Shown here piece after piece: positions 10,339-21,313 of a DNA stretch of 64,000 nucleotides; within the stretch, counting starts at the first letter, position 1; each line of letters starts with the position of its first letter. The notes beneath the pieces are model-generated. The model was not told the origin of the DNA. It did no database searches and saw only the letters and a program-made list of their open reading frames with translations. The position numbers were made by a program, and so were the translations under genes. Source of the stretch: Macrocystis pyrifera (lineage: Eukaryota; Sar; Phaeophyceae; Laminariales; Laminariaceae); the NCBI GenBank assembly GCA_031763025.1, contig JASSKH010000029.1:4183095-4247094 (forward strand), read 5' to 3'.

Positions 10339-10540
10339 CGTTTCAGTCGAAGTGGAAGAGGCATTACGAACTCTTGAAATAACTTGAAAAGGGTGTGTAC
10401 CGGATGTTCTTGCCAATGGCATGAGTAGCCTTGCGCCTGGCATTGTGGAATTTCGTTTAGGCCTTGCAGATGTACTCTTCTTTCGTTTTGAGTGTCGCCG
10501 TCAAAAATAGGCCAACAGTTTAGTTCGAACCCTTTACTGG
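10289..10540 (+). pseudogene. Conserved exon (Ser-Val-Glu-Val-Glu-Glu), copy 1
   Basis: Acceptor TTTTTTCCAG and donor GTGAGC frame a segment containing Ser-Val-Glu-Val-Glu-Glu-x-x-Arg-x-Leu-Glu and Arg-Phe-Glu-Cys-Arg-Arg-Gln. Type Y has the same motifs, and the four base changes in the latter are all silent, so this was a plus-strand coding exon. In X it holds TAG (codon 2; TTG in Y), TGA (TGC in Y) and TAG (CAG in Y), so it is dead. Copy 2 is at 27,647-27,898. Confidence 0.55.
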
Positions 10541-10597
10541 GTGAGCAACGGCGCAATGTCCTGTGGTGATGGCTCTGCGACCATTTGTGTATTTCGC

Positions 10598-10710
10598 GCG
10601 TATTGCACGACAAACAAGCGCGAACATTGACATTTCGCACGTATTTCACGACGAACAAGCGCGAACATTGACATTTCGCACGTATTTCACGACGAACAAG
10701 CGCGAACGAC
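10598..10710 (+). repeat. 41 bp tandem repeat, about 2.7 units
   Basis: The motif AAGCGCGAACATTGACATTT recurs with period 41 (starts of AAGCGCGAAC at 10,616, 10,657 and 10,698). Type Y has a single unit near 38,215-38,255, so the expansion is specific to X. The same array is at about 27,956-28,068. Confidence 0.8.
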
Positions 10711-12393
10711 GAAACATCAACTTAGTAATTCGCAAACCACCCGCATTAAGCCTTCTTTGTTGGGATATCCCAGAGGGTTGTGCCAAGAGCTCGACCCGAT
10801 TGAATACTTAAATAGCCGATATACACGCCGCAGCCCCAGGAACGCGCTCGGGCTATTGATTCATTCACGAGGCTGTTGGAAGGCCGTATTTCACCTACTT
10901 TAGATTGCTCAACTCCAAATAGTCCAAGGTGGATGGGCTCGCCCTGCTGTGGTTACGTCGCGGAGGTCCAAGGCAAACCAGCTGTCGCCTTGCTAAATGG
11001 AAATCACTAAGGCCAAGGGACAGAACGTGGACATATCTACGTACTCAATTGTTTGCTGAATATATCCGCCAAAGATACATCAGTACCGTCACATGTACTG
11101 GACTGAAGCAAGCATATGGCCTATGACTACCGCGCAGGCAGTAGTTCGACTACATACACTGTAGATACAGCGTGGAAACGACAAGCGAGCAAAAATGAAA
11201 GGCTATAAAACATATCGAAGGAGAGTGCACTCTACTTTAGATCTATATATTTTAACTATAGAGCGTGAGTTGCGTTTATGGGGCATGAAAGCTTTACGTG
11301 ATCTGACTCTGAAACAATCCCAATCAATTTCGATAAAAAAACATACCACTGCCAACAATGTACTTTGTTCGTTTAACTCCGAAGCAGACATACACGCAGA
11401 AAATCAAAGACTTTACCACAAAACCAACAAACCACAGATCACCAGCAGCCGATCGAGGTTCAACAACAAGACCTTTTTCGCACAATAATGAAACCAAAAA
11501 ATATCAGCGGGTGGTGCATGCGGACAATTCAAGCGTATATTTCCGGTGGTAAAAAAATATCGTCGATAACGTCAAACGGAAAACTTGAGATGCTTCGAGT
11601 ATTTATAGACACATATACTATAGTAAACGTGCGTCCCCATCTCAGTAAGCCTGATACGGTCTATGTCTGGCGCGTGCTACCGTGGAGGTGGTGTGTATGC
11701 TAACGACCACCGGCCTACTCTGAACACTGCAATGATTGATTGACACACATTCTAAAGTGTCCGTGGTGAACTATTGCCTTGTCAATGTCATTTTCTTCCT
11801 CCAAGCCTAGCCCCAACCTGACTCCGGTTTGAGCGGTGAGAATGAAACATGTCAGAGCCGGGACAGTGATAGCCGCCGTCGCCGCTCTAGCCGTTAGGCA
11901 GGAACGACATCACTGGATGCCACGTTACTGGTGATGCACGTACGGCTAAAAATAAAAAACAATATCCGGCATGTCATGCGTATTGATAAGACATACATGG
12001 TGAATGGGGCAAAGCACTCTGTTCGTTGTCAACATAACTTTTCCCTTGCAAAGAGTTTTGTACTGGCAGTCGCCGACAGGAATTTATCACGAACTATGCT
12101 TTGGCTTCATGATGTACAAACAGCAAATGATCACGAGCGACAAAGAACTGGACAACAACTGTGATGCTGTCTCGTTTAGATGCTTGGAAAGTCCCATGCG
12201 TTGTTGCACAAACAGCCCAGCATAAAATACAACCACTGGCTACGTGGTACGTTCACGAAATGTCTGATTTTCAACTGTGCTGGGTTTGTCGGGAAGGCGA
12301 GCAAGACCTGAGTGTGTTAACCGCAGTCAAGGCGACGTCAACGCTGGTAGATTTTCAGAGTATTATCCAGCTAAGTGAAAACATACGTTTCGC
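10711..12393 (+). other. No supported gene; anchor sequences shared by X, Y and Z
   Basis: Contains stretches conserved in all three types, for example around 11,027-11,140 (Y 43,340-43,460, Z 61,730-61,840), without a consistent open frame. The Y and Z insert lies between 10,885 and 11,025 in X terms. Equivalent in copy 2: 28,069-29,752. Confidence 0.35.
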
Positions 12394-12651
12394 TTGAAGA
12401 GCTGGTGCGCACGAAGGTTGACCATGTGTGTCTACCTTCAACCTGTAGGGCGCGCTCGTCGAAGATCTACCGATATACTCTTTGAGGAAATCAACGCTTG
12501 TTCCGTACAAACCATTTATTCGAACACATTAATACCATTTCCCGCGTCCGCTGAGCGGCGGTTTACAGCTATTGGTGTAATATACGATATAGTCAGGCTT
12601 TACCCCACTGACGCACAGATTAAATCATATGACCAAACGTTACTTTTGTAG
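12394..12651 (+). CDS. Conserved frame with Tyr-Asp-Ile-Val, open in copy 1
   Basis: Open for 85 codons. The C-terminal part (Arg-Phe-Thr-Ala-Ile, Tyr-Asp-Ile-Val, Tyr-Pro-Thr-Asp-Ala-Gln, Asp-Gln-Thr) is recognisable in Z (63,213-63,319) and Y (44,905-44,990), with many silent changes and one in-frame three-base indel between X and Z. This is the best conserved segment of the gene's right end and presumably its last exons. Family not recognised. The start codon is uncertain, since the segment is probably an internal exon. Confidence 0.45.
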   Translation: MKSWCARRLTMCVYLQPVGRARRRSTDILFEEINACSVQTIYSNTLIPFPASAERRFTAIGVIYDIVRLYPTDAQIKSYDQTLLL

Positions 12652-12840
12652 AGGCCGTAACTTGACAAGGCTGTGCGCAGGCACCTCGAAATTTCGTGCA
12701 AAATTCTTGCGTCTTTGCGCCGGATGTATAGAAACAGAATATCGTGGCTGGTGTTGAGATGTGTTTGAACCCCTTGTTGCATATCCCGCCCTCTTAATGT
12801 TGGTCATGTCAGCAGGTCAAACCACATGTTATCAAACCAA

Positions 12841-15092
12841 TACAGACGGTCCCGATTATGAAACCCGTATCAACCTGTCGTTGCGATCTCTCTGGAATAA
12901 TGTAGCCTGTTGAGGGTGGGCGCACTGTTGGTACACTCAGTGGAAGCGCTGGAGAGTGTGAGCATCCTACTGATCATTGGCACAAAATTGCATTGGAAAG
13001 CAGCAGATGCGTCTAGATAAACCAGTTTTCTCGTGCGCTTCCATACCTGCGAAACGTACATCAACAACATCGAATGGTAGATCTTTCGCCTGCCGTGACA
13101 CATAGGCCGTGTATTCGCGTTATCGTTGTGGATTTTTTCACCTGCATTTATTTCATGGGTCGTTACGTTTGCTGAACCACACATGTGATATTCGTGAAGC
13201 GGAGTTTACCGCACTATCAAATATGGTTGATAGGCATGGTGTAAAGCACGAAGATTAAACAAACCGCAAGCCTGACCACAAATCCGACCAATAGATCAAC
13301 GTATAATGTTCGTTCCGTTTGCGGCTTACATCTTGTATGTCAACCGTTCTCCCTCCGTACGTTTATATAGAGTATGCTCTAATGCAGTCATTCTTGAGAT
13401 TCGACAATCACACTCTGGTCGACGGTTAAGCTTTCATAAACTTTTCTTTTATTTGTCCGATCACCAATCGATCAGAGGCTGCAATTACCTTAGCAAACAC
13501 CTGACGGAATCCAGGAGGTTCCATCCATAAAGCTATTCCTTCTTTTGTCCATTCATTCTATGTTGCCCACGTACTAAAGCCTGCAGGACGAGTTACTAGA
13601 CAAAGACTACTACGCCCCCCTGCTACTATTTTTTAATAACATCTCAGCCGGCATGAGCGCTCGTCGGCGGAGAATTTCACATGCAGGGAGTATATCGTAT
13701 ATGCCTAGCACTGCGGCCGATTGTCACCTGGGCGGGGTAAAGCCCATATAAATTGATAGTTGACCAAGAGAGCTACCGCTGTGGGGGTATACGTTACCAG
13801 CCATGCGTTGTATCATTTGGTGGAGTAAAAGCAATGGATGCGCCCGATACCAACCAGTGGTAAATATTTGGGGCGGACGAAGAACAAAACAATCAGCTGG
13901 GGACGTAACAACACGCGCGATATCTATAGTGTAGACCGATGTGGATAGGCGAAACACCTGTAACACAATGCAAAGGAAGCCTCGCGAGATCTTGACGTGG
14001 CACACACTTTTGCCTGCGTCCTTTTAGACATGCGCTCCAACACTCGCTGGGTTTTATTTCGTTTTTGCTGCTACACTAGTGGCATTATTCCCTACGACGA
14101 AGGAATTTATAGTATCTATTTTTTATGCTTAGTGCGTATGTACCCACGTTGAAATTGCACTGTTGAGCGGAATGTTCTACACTCGGCCGTGAATGAGGGT
14201 TTTGCACCACCACACGTTCGAAATTCAGCATTGATGTGAAAATATTTTCCGTGCCACGCATGTCCTTGTGTGGGCTTTCTTCAGTTTGTTGTTTCTGTTG
14301 ATCCCTTCGTATGCTTTGTTTCCGTGGACATCCAACATGCTACGAGCACATGTCGGACACATGGGAAGTACGAATACACCATGCAGCATAGCTACCGCTG
14401 CCGTTGTTTTTCCCGACACAGCCCTCAGGGTTCTCCTTTAACGAAGTCCGTGAAAGTTTTAATCGGAATGGGTCATCGGATTTTCTGTGTACGCGATAAC
14501 ACGACTTCTGCCACCTGAAAAAAGAGCCCCGTTACGTAGTGAAATTGAAGGCGTGTAGAACTGACCATTGTGCGTGCATATGTCCTCCACTTCAAGGCCA
14601 GGAGAATTCCTAGTCGCATAAAAATATAGTCCGAGTTTGTCCGTTGTATCTTGAAGCTTGGGGCTCGGATAGACCGCGTGTACAATTCCACGTATCGCAG
14701 ATGTCACGCTCTCACAAACGACGGTCGCATACAAGTCGCACCGTACAGAATATCAAAGATATACTTTATTCAAGTCGGATCAATGCCTCACATGTTGTGT
14801 CGAATGCATTATTATCTAATCATTATCGTGTTATGTTTGTCTTGCTGCTCTTCAACAATATTGGCCGGTTTGATAGCTAACAAAAGCTCAACTATACATA
14901 GTACTGCTGACAACACACGCGATGCATACAAGATTGTTCGGTTTTCATTCTTATCACGGCTTTGGAGACTCTCGGTGTCACAGCTGGCGCTCCTCTAGCG
15001 TCAACAAAAGGTGGGTTGACACACACCCGCCTGTAACTCAAAAAAACAGACTAAACGTTCGGACTGGCGTGACGCGGTCAAACGTGTACGTT
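12841..15092 (+). repeat. Leader segment, alpha version (copy 1)
   Basis: A 2.25 kb segment upstream of a signal-peptide exon. It is a diverged paralogue of 15,093-17,354: for example the stretches around 13,800-13,960 and 16,020-16,190 align throughout. No internal frame is convincingly coding. It ends in a frameshifted signal exon (14,922-15,010). I read it as promoter and 5-prime region of a type Y gene that is no longer present at this position. Confidence 0.65.
14922..15010 (+). pseudogene. Signal-peptide exon, frameshifted (alpha leader, copy 1)
   Basis: Starts ATG CAT ACA AGA like the intact exon at 32,277, but one extra T after the codons for the hydrophobic start shifts the frame. 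The hydrophobic core and the Ala-Gly-Ala-Pro cleavage region are then lost. The donor GTGGGT after the exon is unchanged. The sequence beyond is a second leader rather than a gene body, so this exon appears orphaned. Confidence 0.6.
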
Positions 15093-17022
15093 AGACGGTG
15101 CCTCAGATGAAGCTCGTACGAACCTGACATCGTGACCTCTCTGGTCTAGTGTTTCTTATTGAGGGTGGCGCACAGTATGTAGTCTCAGTGGAAGCGATAC
15201 AGAGTGTGCAAGGCCCGCTGAACAATGCCACGCCGCTTTTTTATGAAGCAGAGCGAGCGTGTACGTGACCCAGTTGTTCCGTGGGCTTTCATGCCTCTGA
15301 AATATACATCAACAACGTGCAATGGTTAACATTTCGCCTGGCATGACGCCCAGAGTGTGTATCGCATCAACGGCAAGGAAAATTGGCCTGTATATATAGC
15401 ACGGTATTTCGAAAGGTTGAACAACTTCTGATATTGGTTGACAGCATCTGCACTGTTGAGTATGGTTGATAGACACGGGGTACGACACGAATATTGCGCT
15501 GACCGCAAGACTCACCACAACGACAACTAATTGACCAATACTGACTGCTTGTTCTGTTTGTGCCGTACATCGTGTGGGTCAACCATTTCCTTGAGTACCA
15601 CGTATTGCGTGTGCTCTATTGCAGTCGTACTAGAAATCCGACACAGTCACACCCTGGCTAACGGTGTAGCTTTAATGACACTCTCATTGTATATTTCTGA
15701 CCGACAATCGATCGCATGCCGCAATCACCGTATCCGACACCTTACGGAATCCAGGAGGGTCCAAACACGGAGTGAATCTTCCTCTTGTCCTTTTGTCCTT
15801 GCTTCCCCACCTACTAACGCCTGCACGAGGAGTTACTGAGTACAGGCTCCTACGCCACCTTCCATCATTCTGCAACATCACAACCTGTACAAGCACCCAC
15901 CGCCGGTGAGTTTAGCTGGTAGAAATTGTACAGAACATTCATCGCCATATGGTGCAGTTCGATTGTGTGGGTCATAACCCAAACTTATTCGATCTGAGAG
16001 AGTCCTTGCTGTAGGGGTACATGTTACCAGCCACACATTGTATTGTTTCGTGGAGTAAAAACAATGCATGCACCCGATACCAACCGGTGGTTTATGTGTA
16101 AGACGGATGAAGGAGATACCAAGCAGCTACGGATGAAACACTAAACTCGCTGTACATGGCGTAGACCAATGGGGGTAGGCGAAACACCTTGATCACGTTC
16201 ATACAAAGCGAGCCGGGACTTTGACGTCTTTTACTCTATTGCCTGCGTCCCCTGATACATGCGCTCCAACATACGCTCGATTAAATTACGTTGTTGCTGC
16301 TGGTGGCATTATTCCTGACGACGATGCTGTTGGTTTACGTATATATTCGACATAGTGAGTTCGTATTGCTCTTGAGATTGCACTGTTTTCGGAAAATTTA
16401 TGCATTCCGCAGTAAACACGGTGTATGCCATACCACACCATCAAAATCATTTGCATCACCACTACTAGATGGTGTACCGTGTTATACATGTCCTTGTGCG
16501 GGCGTTACGCAGTTTGCTATATCTGTCGATCCCTCCGGACCAACCCTGGTTTCGGTGGCCATCATCAGGGCTACGTGCGCAGGTTGGAAGCAACCAAACT
16601 GTGCATAAACCGTGAAATCTATTTACCGCTGCGAGTGAGTTTGCCGGCGCAGCCCTAGGATATTGGGTGTTCGTCTCAAATGTCCGAGGAACTTTGTCAT
16701 CAATATATGCCACCGAGTCAGCTGTCCAATCGTAAACACGACATATATCACCTGAAAAAGAAGTCCCGTTACGTAGGGATATCAAGAACATGTAGGCCTA
16801 GCGAATGTGCGTGCAAATGTTCCCCCACTCCAGTATTCGAATTGCGTGTCAACAATTGATATGGCTTAATTTCGTCCGTTGTATTTCAAAGAAAGAACCC
16901 CGAACATTCCGCATCTACAACCACACGCATCGCCGCTGTCGCAAAACACGAACAGCAGTCGCATAGAAGTCGCCCCTTGCAGAGTGTTTGAACTACGTTA
17001 TCCAAACCGTATCAGCGACTGA

Positions 17023-17029
17023 TATATAG
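17023..17029 (+). promoter_or_regulatory. TATA-like element before signal exon
   Basis: TATATAG, 138 bases upstream of the ATG at 17,167. The aligned position in the other beta leader reads TATATAAAG, so this copy deviates from the better consensus. Assignment rests on motif and distance only. Confidence 0.3.
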
Positions 17030-17166
17030 TGTCCAATGCATTTCTTTTTGTTTTTAATCATGTCGCGTTCTTCTTGTCATGCTGTTATTCAACAATATTC
17101 GCTGATTTGTTCTCATAAACAACACACCAGTAACGTACTGCCACCAAGACCTGCGGCGCATACGAG

Positions 17167-17246
17167 ATGGTTCGTTTTATTACCCTCATCACGGCCTTGG
17201 TGACTCTCGGTGTCACAGCTGGCGCTCCCTCTTCAGTCTTCCAAGG
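17167..17246 (+). pseudogene. Signal-peptide exon of copy 2 gene, one-base insertion
   Basis: ATG at 17,167 opens a typical secretory signal: Met-Val-Arg, a run of Phe/Ile/Leu/Thr/Ala/Val, then Thr-Ala-Gly-Ala-Pro. The donor GTGAGT follows at 17,247. Compared with the homologous exon at 47,242 it has one extra C after Gly-Ala (CTCCCTC versus CTCCTC). The exon is 80 instead of 79 bases and exits in phase 2 rather than phase 1. Joined to the phase-1 cysteine exons downstream it would be out of frame. It could be a real disabling mutation or a sequencing error. The signal itself is undamaged. Confidence 0.6.
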
Positions 17247-17603
17247 GTGAGTTGACACACACCTGCCTCAATCTCAGTGAATGGGGCGGGACGTACAAGC
17301 CGTCGTGAAGAGGTTCCGTGTGTATCTTGCCCATGTTCTGTTGCGGCTGTGACCAATCACTTGACTCGAAATGCAATACATTCAAAAATGTTTGGACATT
17401 CTGCACGTATCCGACAGCCGTAGTTGCTTGGATGCCAACTTGCTGTCGGTCAAGTCGAAGCAAAAAAGTTGAGTGAAAACCATGGCGGGCAAGCGCCGTT
17501 CATGATCCCATCGTACGTCGTATACATCAACAGCGAAAGCGCTGAACGCGGAGTCCGTCAAGCCAGCAAGGCATGAAACCTGTGTCTAAGGCTAGACGCC
17601 CTC

Positions 17604-17898
17604 GGATATCAACAATTCCATGATGTTGACGATGACAAGTGCTCCCTGTTTCATCAAGTATTTTGCTCCTTAAACAACATCGACCGCCCTTATTGTCTAC
17701 CTATGTTCAAGTTGCTACGTACCTTGCCTTTGCATGGGGATAACGACTGCTACGGGAGCAAGTCCTTCCAACAACGAATTGACACGTCATGCTATTTTCA
17801 CCATCGCACCGTCTGTATCGCATCAGTCGAAGTGGACGCGGAGCAGGGCCTGGACGGGAGGCGCACCACATCTTACAGTAAGGTACGCGAAGGCATCG
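17604..17898 (+). CDS. Second conserved exon, type X copy 2
   Basis: Open frame of about 98 codons with at least six cysteines. Against type Y (32,737-33,017) the protein is clearly similar with no net indel over the last 195 bases. Counting substitutions there by codon position gave about 18 at third, 6 at first and 10 at second positions, the pattern of selected coding sequence on the plus strand. The predicted donor keeps phase 1 in X and Y. The acceptor is unclear; a one-base deletion just upstream (CTCGGAT versus CTCGGGAT) may affect this copy. I do not recognise the domain. It lies between the signal exon and the cysteine exons and is probably extracellular. Confidence 0.5.
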
Positions 17899-19174
17899 GT
17901 TTCAGCGATCGTTACATCGTGAATACTGGTAGTGTCGCCGCAACAAGATTTTGACATACCATCGCGAAAGACGAGGCGCACGACATAATAAAGAGCCATA
18001 TACACACATACATGGGAAACACGTCCGCGTTCAATTATGCCTGCAACACAGGAATTTCTATTTTGCACCCCCTTGAGGTTTGTCGTATTCGCATAACAAT
18101 ATTTTGGTTTGCACGCCCCGATATCCGCTACGCACCTGTATGGGGTAATTTAGGTGCAAGTATTGGTGTTCGTTGAAACAGAGTAGTTTCGTTTTCCCTA
18201 AAGGAGAACATCCGCCGTTCAAGTGTGTGATTGCTAAGACTGGCATTTGTAGTCGATGCCATGTACGGGCCTCTTTCCCTTTCTGTTAACCTGCTTTAGT
18301 TTCTGTATGGATCCTGGTAGATACCTGTCAAATCGAACAAATGTGCCGCTCTACAAACACCAAAGGCCTGTTCGAAACGACTCGACGAAAGAGATAGCTT
18401 GTCCAAAAGTCACAATAATAACCAATGCTCACACAATCGGACGCCGGCTTATATGTATGTTGATAGAGGAGTACTAAGGTGATACCGTCCGTCGTAGGCA
18501 GACAGAAGCAACTTGTTCGGTATGCCCACTTGGGGTGAACGGGGGTTTTAGGGGCGAGGAAGCGTCATACCGGTACAACCTTTTCATTGGTCTAGAGACC
18601 CGAGACATACAGTCCAAACGTCCTGCAGCAGGTGGAGGCCAGCGGGGACATGTAAATTTGCAGGTCGTATATTGCATAATATTCGTGTCACGGTCTGGTC
18701 ACTCCTGCGACATGAAGAGCGTATAGCGAAGGCATCGGGGAGGTCCCTTAGGGTACTCTCTGAACTCGACGCGTACCAACCGCATGCTCCCTTTTTTTGC
18801 GGCATCGTCTGAAGGACGGTAGATGGATGCACAGTATTTGGTCCGCGCTATCACTCTAGCATCAACCGGAGCGATCTTTGGATTTTGTGATGATGAAACA
18901 CATATCGGGACTAAAATATGCACAGGGTCTCGCTGTATGCCCGGTCTCGTTGACGGTGCTTCTTCTGAATATCCATTGTAATGAAGATAGTGGTGTTCAT
19001 GATGTAAGGAGTACCAAGCGGAACAAATATTCCAGTACAAGCTCTGTCTCTCCTCGGCGTCTTGATTGGCACTTGAGCAAGCCACATGTGGAGTCCATGG
19101 CAGACAAACTCTAAACCGCATTCAAAGAAGATCGCCAACCACCCCTATACGCAAATGTTTACCCTCGCAGAAAG

Positions 19175-19387
19175 TATACTGCGACTCCTACAAATGTCCG
19201 TATGGATACGCTCTGGTCGATGACGCTGACGACGTCAAGTGCAAGTGGGGCAAGTGCGATAAATCCCAGTGTTGCGACAAGGTCTGCTCGAGCTACGACT
19301 GCCCAAAGTACTACGAGCTAGTGGACGATGCGGACGATACTGTGTGCAAGGACTACAAGTGCACAAAAGATCAGTGCTGCAAGAAGG
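19175..19387 (+). CDS. Cysteine exon A (two six-Cys modules), copy 2
   Basis: Exon of 213 bases (71 codons). Entry in phase 1 assumes the acceptor AAAG at 19,174; the alternative CGCAG three bases earlier would enter in phase 0. Exit is phase 1 before GTGAGA. It encodes two tandem modules, C-x4-C-x14-C-x4-C-x4-CC, joined by Asp-Lys-Val. Both carry Asp-Asp-Ala-Asp-Asp between the second and third cysteines. The module resembles short cysteine-rich repeats of secreted protist proteins as I remember them, but I cannot name a family. It is likely part of a secreted protein starting with the signal exon at 17,167, whose frame is disturbed by one base. Confidence 0.7.
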
Positions 19388-19604
19388 GTGAGATGACTTC
19401 CGGATATATTCGATGAGGGTTTGATACAAAAATATAGGTATCACATGCGTTGAACAACTTGATACCTCGGTAAGTGTGAGCTGCATATCAACGAATTAGG
19501 AACAATCCGAATGCCTTCTACCCCGGAGGTGGACGTGTTTCATCAAGTGCACGAGCTGATGTTGCCTGTTCTTCTGCCACTACCTGTTCTAATTCGTACG
19601 CCAG

Positions 19605-19823
19605 ACACGGTCTACTGCGACTCCTACAAATGTCCTAAGCACTACAGCCTCAAGGACGACGCTGACGATATCAAGTGCAAGTGGGGCAAGTGCGATAAAT
19701 CCAAGTGTTGCGACAAGGTCTGCTCGAGCTACGACTGCCCTAAGTACTATAAGCTTGTGGACGACGCTGACGATGTTGTCTGCAAGGACGACAAGTGCAC
19801 AAAAGAAAAGTGCTGCAGGAAGG
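19605..19823 (+). CDS. Cysteine exon B (two six-Cys modules), copy 2
   Basis: Exact structural match to 2,249-2,467: 219 bases, phase 1 in and out, CGCCAG acceptor, GTGAGA donor. Two modules with invariant cysteine spacing. No coding change from copy 1 was noticed. Confidence 0.7.
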
Positions 19824-20039
19824 GTGAGAGAACTTCCCAATATATCAGATAAGGGTTTGGAGATAAAGAAAGTGAACACGAGCGTTGAATAGTTGGTTAA
19901 ATTTGTACGTGTGAGCGGTATGATTGTGAATTAGGAACAATGCGAATACCTTCTACCCCGGAGTTGGGCGTGTTTCTTCAAATGCACGAGCTGATGTTGC
20001 GTGCGCCTCTGCGACTACCCATTATGATTCGTACGCCAG

Positions 20040-20156
20040 ACACGATCTACTGCGACTCTTACAAATGTCCTAAGCACTACCGCCTGAAGGATGATGCTGA
20101 CGACATCAAGTGTAAATCCTCCGGGTGCACCACCGACAAGTGCTGCAAGTATCACT
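20040..20156 (+). CDS. Cysteine exon C (one six-Cys module), copy 2
   Basis: 117 bases, phase 1 in and out, GTGAGT donor. One module with the same spacing; between cysteines 3 and 4 it has Lys-Ser-Ser-Gly, unlike the Lys-Trp-Gly-Lys of first modules. Same as 2,684-2,800. Confidence 0.7.
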
Positions 20157-20436
20157 GTGAGTCGTATTCCATGTCAGAGTATACGTAGTACCTGTTGACA
20201 TATCGAGTACGTGCTAAATCTCTTGAGCATCAAATACGATTTTATACTTGCATTAGGTGTTTTGCTGCTTCTTAATGCTCGCGAAATGCAATCGACATAG
20301 ATTTTTCGTGATGTTCGTTTACTGGGCAACATTACGACGAAAATGCGTCAACTTGTGGCTGGGTGCGAACGTGACAGTGACTTCGTCTGCACTCTCTACA
20401 TGCGTAAATTGTTTGGAAGACGACGACTCACTTTAG

Positions 20437-20950
20437 ATCAGTGCCGGATTATCGGAAGTAGACCATCAGCAACGGTCCTTGTTGGAAGCCAATAAAAAGG
20501 AATAACACTGCAGACTTTAGAAAATCCGTACCTATGTCCCGATCGGAAACTATGTTGATTGGGATAGACCACTAGGCATTATCAGCATGGTTTCGTTCTA
20601 TGGACATACTCCATAGTAAGGGTTGGTTTGCAATCCAGCACGAATACCACATCCAGGCGGGGTGGCGATTTCGGGATGAAAGCTCGACGTGGGACTGGCA
20701 AAACAACATCCACCCATTGTCCCCAGACGGCGCTTCTAGGTTGAAGGCAGCCATGCCGTCATTGGTTGTCATTTTTGAGCAAAATCAGCTTGAATCGATT
20801 CTAAATGTTATCGGTCACATGCCCCACCCATTCCTTGACAGGATGCGACTACTAGTCAGCCAAAGGAATACTGGCACGACGTCAACATTGTCTCCCAGGA
20901 CAACAGCACCGTTTGCCGACAGGACTTCGAAGTCGCCCAACGCGTTTGAA
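20437..20950 (+). pseudogene. Frameshifted copy of the 170-codon exon, copy 2
   Basis: Acceptor as in copy 1. One extra base near 20,499 gives an early stop, and a TAG stands at 20,573 where copy 4 has CAG. It shares the TAG with copy 1, so the damage predates their duplication. Confidence 0.5.
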
Positions 20951-21313
20951 GTAGTCTATGAAGCAAACACTACATGGGTTTCGTGATGAGTTCTTCTTGT
21001 GCGCTGATCGAAGGCAAAAGAGTGACCTACAGTTTGTTTGGTCGGACATGTCGCTTCCTTAAAGGCGTGTCTAGGCATACAACCACTCTGTTTCTTACAC
21101 GCCTCTCACTGTGACATTTAGACGAGCAATGATCTACCCAACGAAGTCCTCTCTCGATCGGTATATGGGTTTATATTGCGTGGAGAAACACGCGTCCGTC
21201 TTCGATTGGAACTTGTCTAAACATTGGCCAGAGAGCATATTCTGTTTTATATTTTGTGTGACAGAGGCGATAAATAGGTAGTACTCTACACCGGTGTCGT
21301 AAGGGCTTAGTTT

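Larger units (their letters stand above)
1..17354 (+). repeat. Array copy 1: type X gene body plus alpha and beta leaders
   Basis: Nearly identical to the following copy at an offset of 17,353-17,359 over about 15 kb, with scattered substitutions and 1-3 base indels. The gene body runs to about 12,840, then come an alpha leader (12,841-15,092) and a beta leader (15,093-17,354). The first exon of this gene copy lies left of the window. Several frames intact elsewhere are broken here: a stop at 302 in the second exon, an extra A in the first cysteine exon near 1,919, and frameshifts near 3,140. This copy is probably not fully functional, although its second and third cysteine exons are intact. 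Confidence 0.9.
15093..17354 (+). repeat. Leader segment, beta version (copy 1)
   Basis: Almost identical to 45,165-47,427, and a diverged paralogue of the alpha leader. It begins abruptly after the alpha signal exon at about 15,093 and contains a TATA-like site and the signal exon at 17,167. I see no other gene in it. It leads into the type X body of copy 2, as the other beta copy leads into the X front of copy 4. Confidence 0.7.

Noticed and set aside
222-10385. Reassigned TGA codon (several in-frame TGA match Trp or Cys codons in a paralogue)
   Set aside because: TAA and TAG also interrupt conserved frames (302, 10,292, Y exon 2), and the intact cysteine exons use no TGA. Ordinary pseudogene decay explains it.
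10053-10658. 201-codon minus-strand frame, also in copy 2
   Set aside because: Comparison with Y supports plus-strand frames here: silent-only changes in Arg-Phe-Glu-Cys-Arg-Arg-Gln and a conserved acceptor and motif. The minus frame has stops in Y.
16291-16608. 105-codon plus-strand frame in the beta leader
   Set aside because: The second beta copy has a shorter frame because of single-base indels, and the alpha leader shows no matching frame; it is probably chance.
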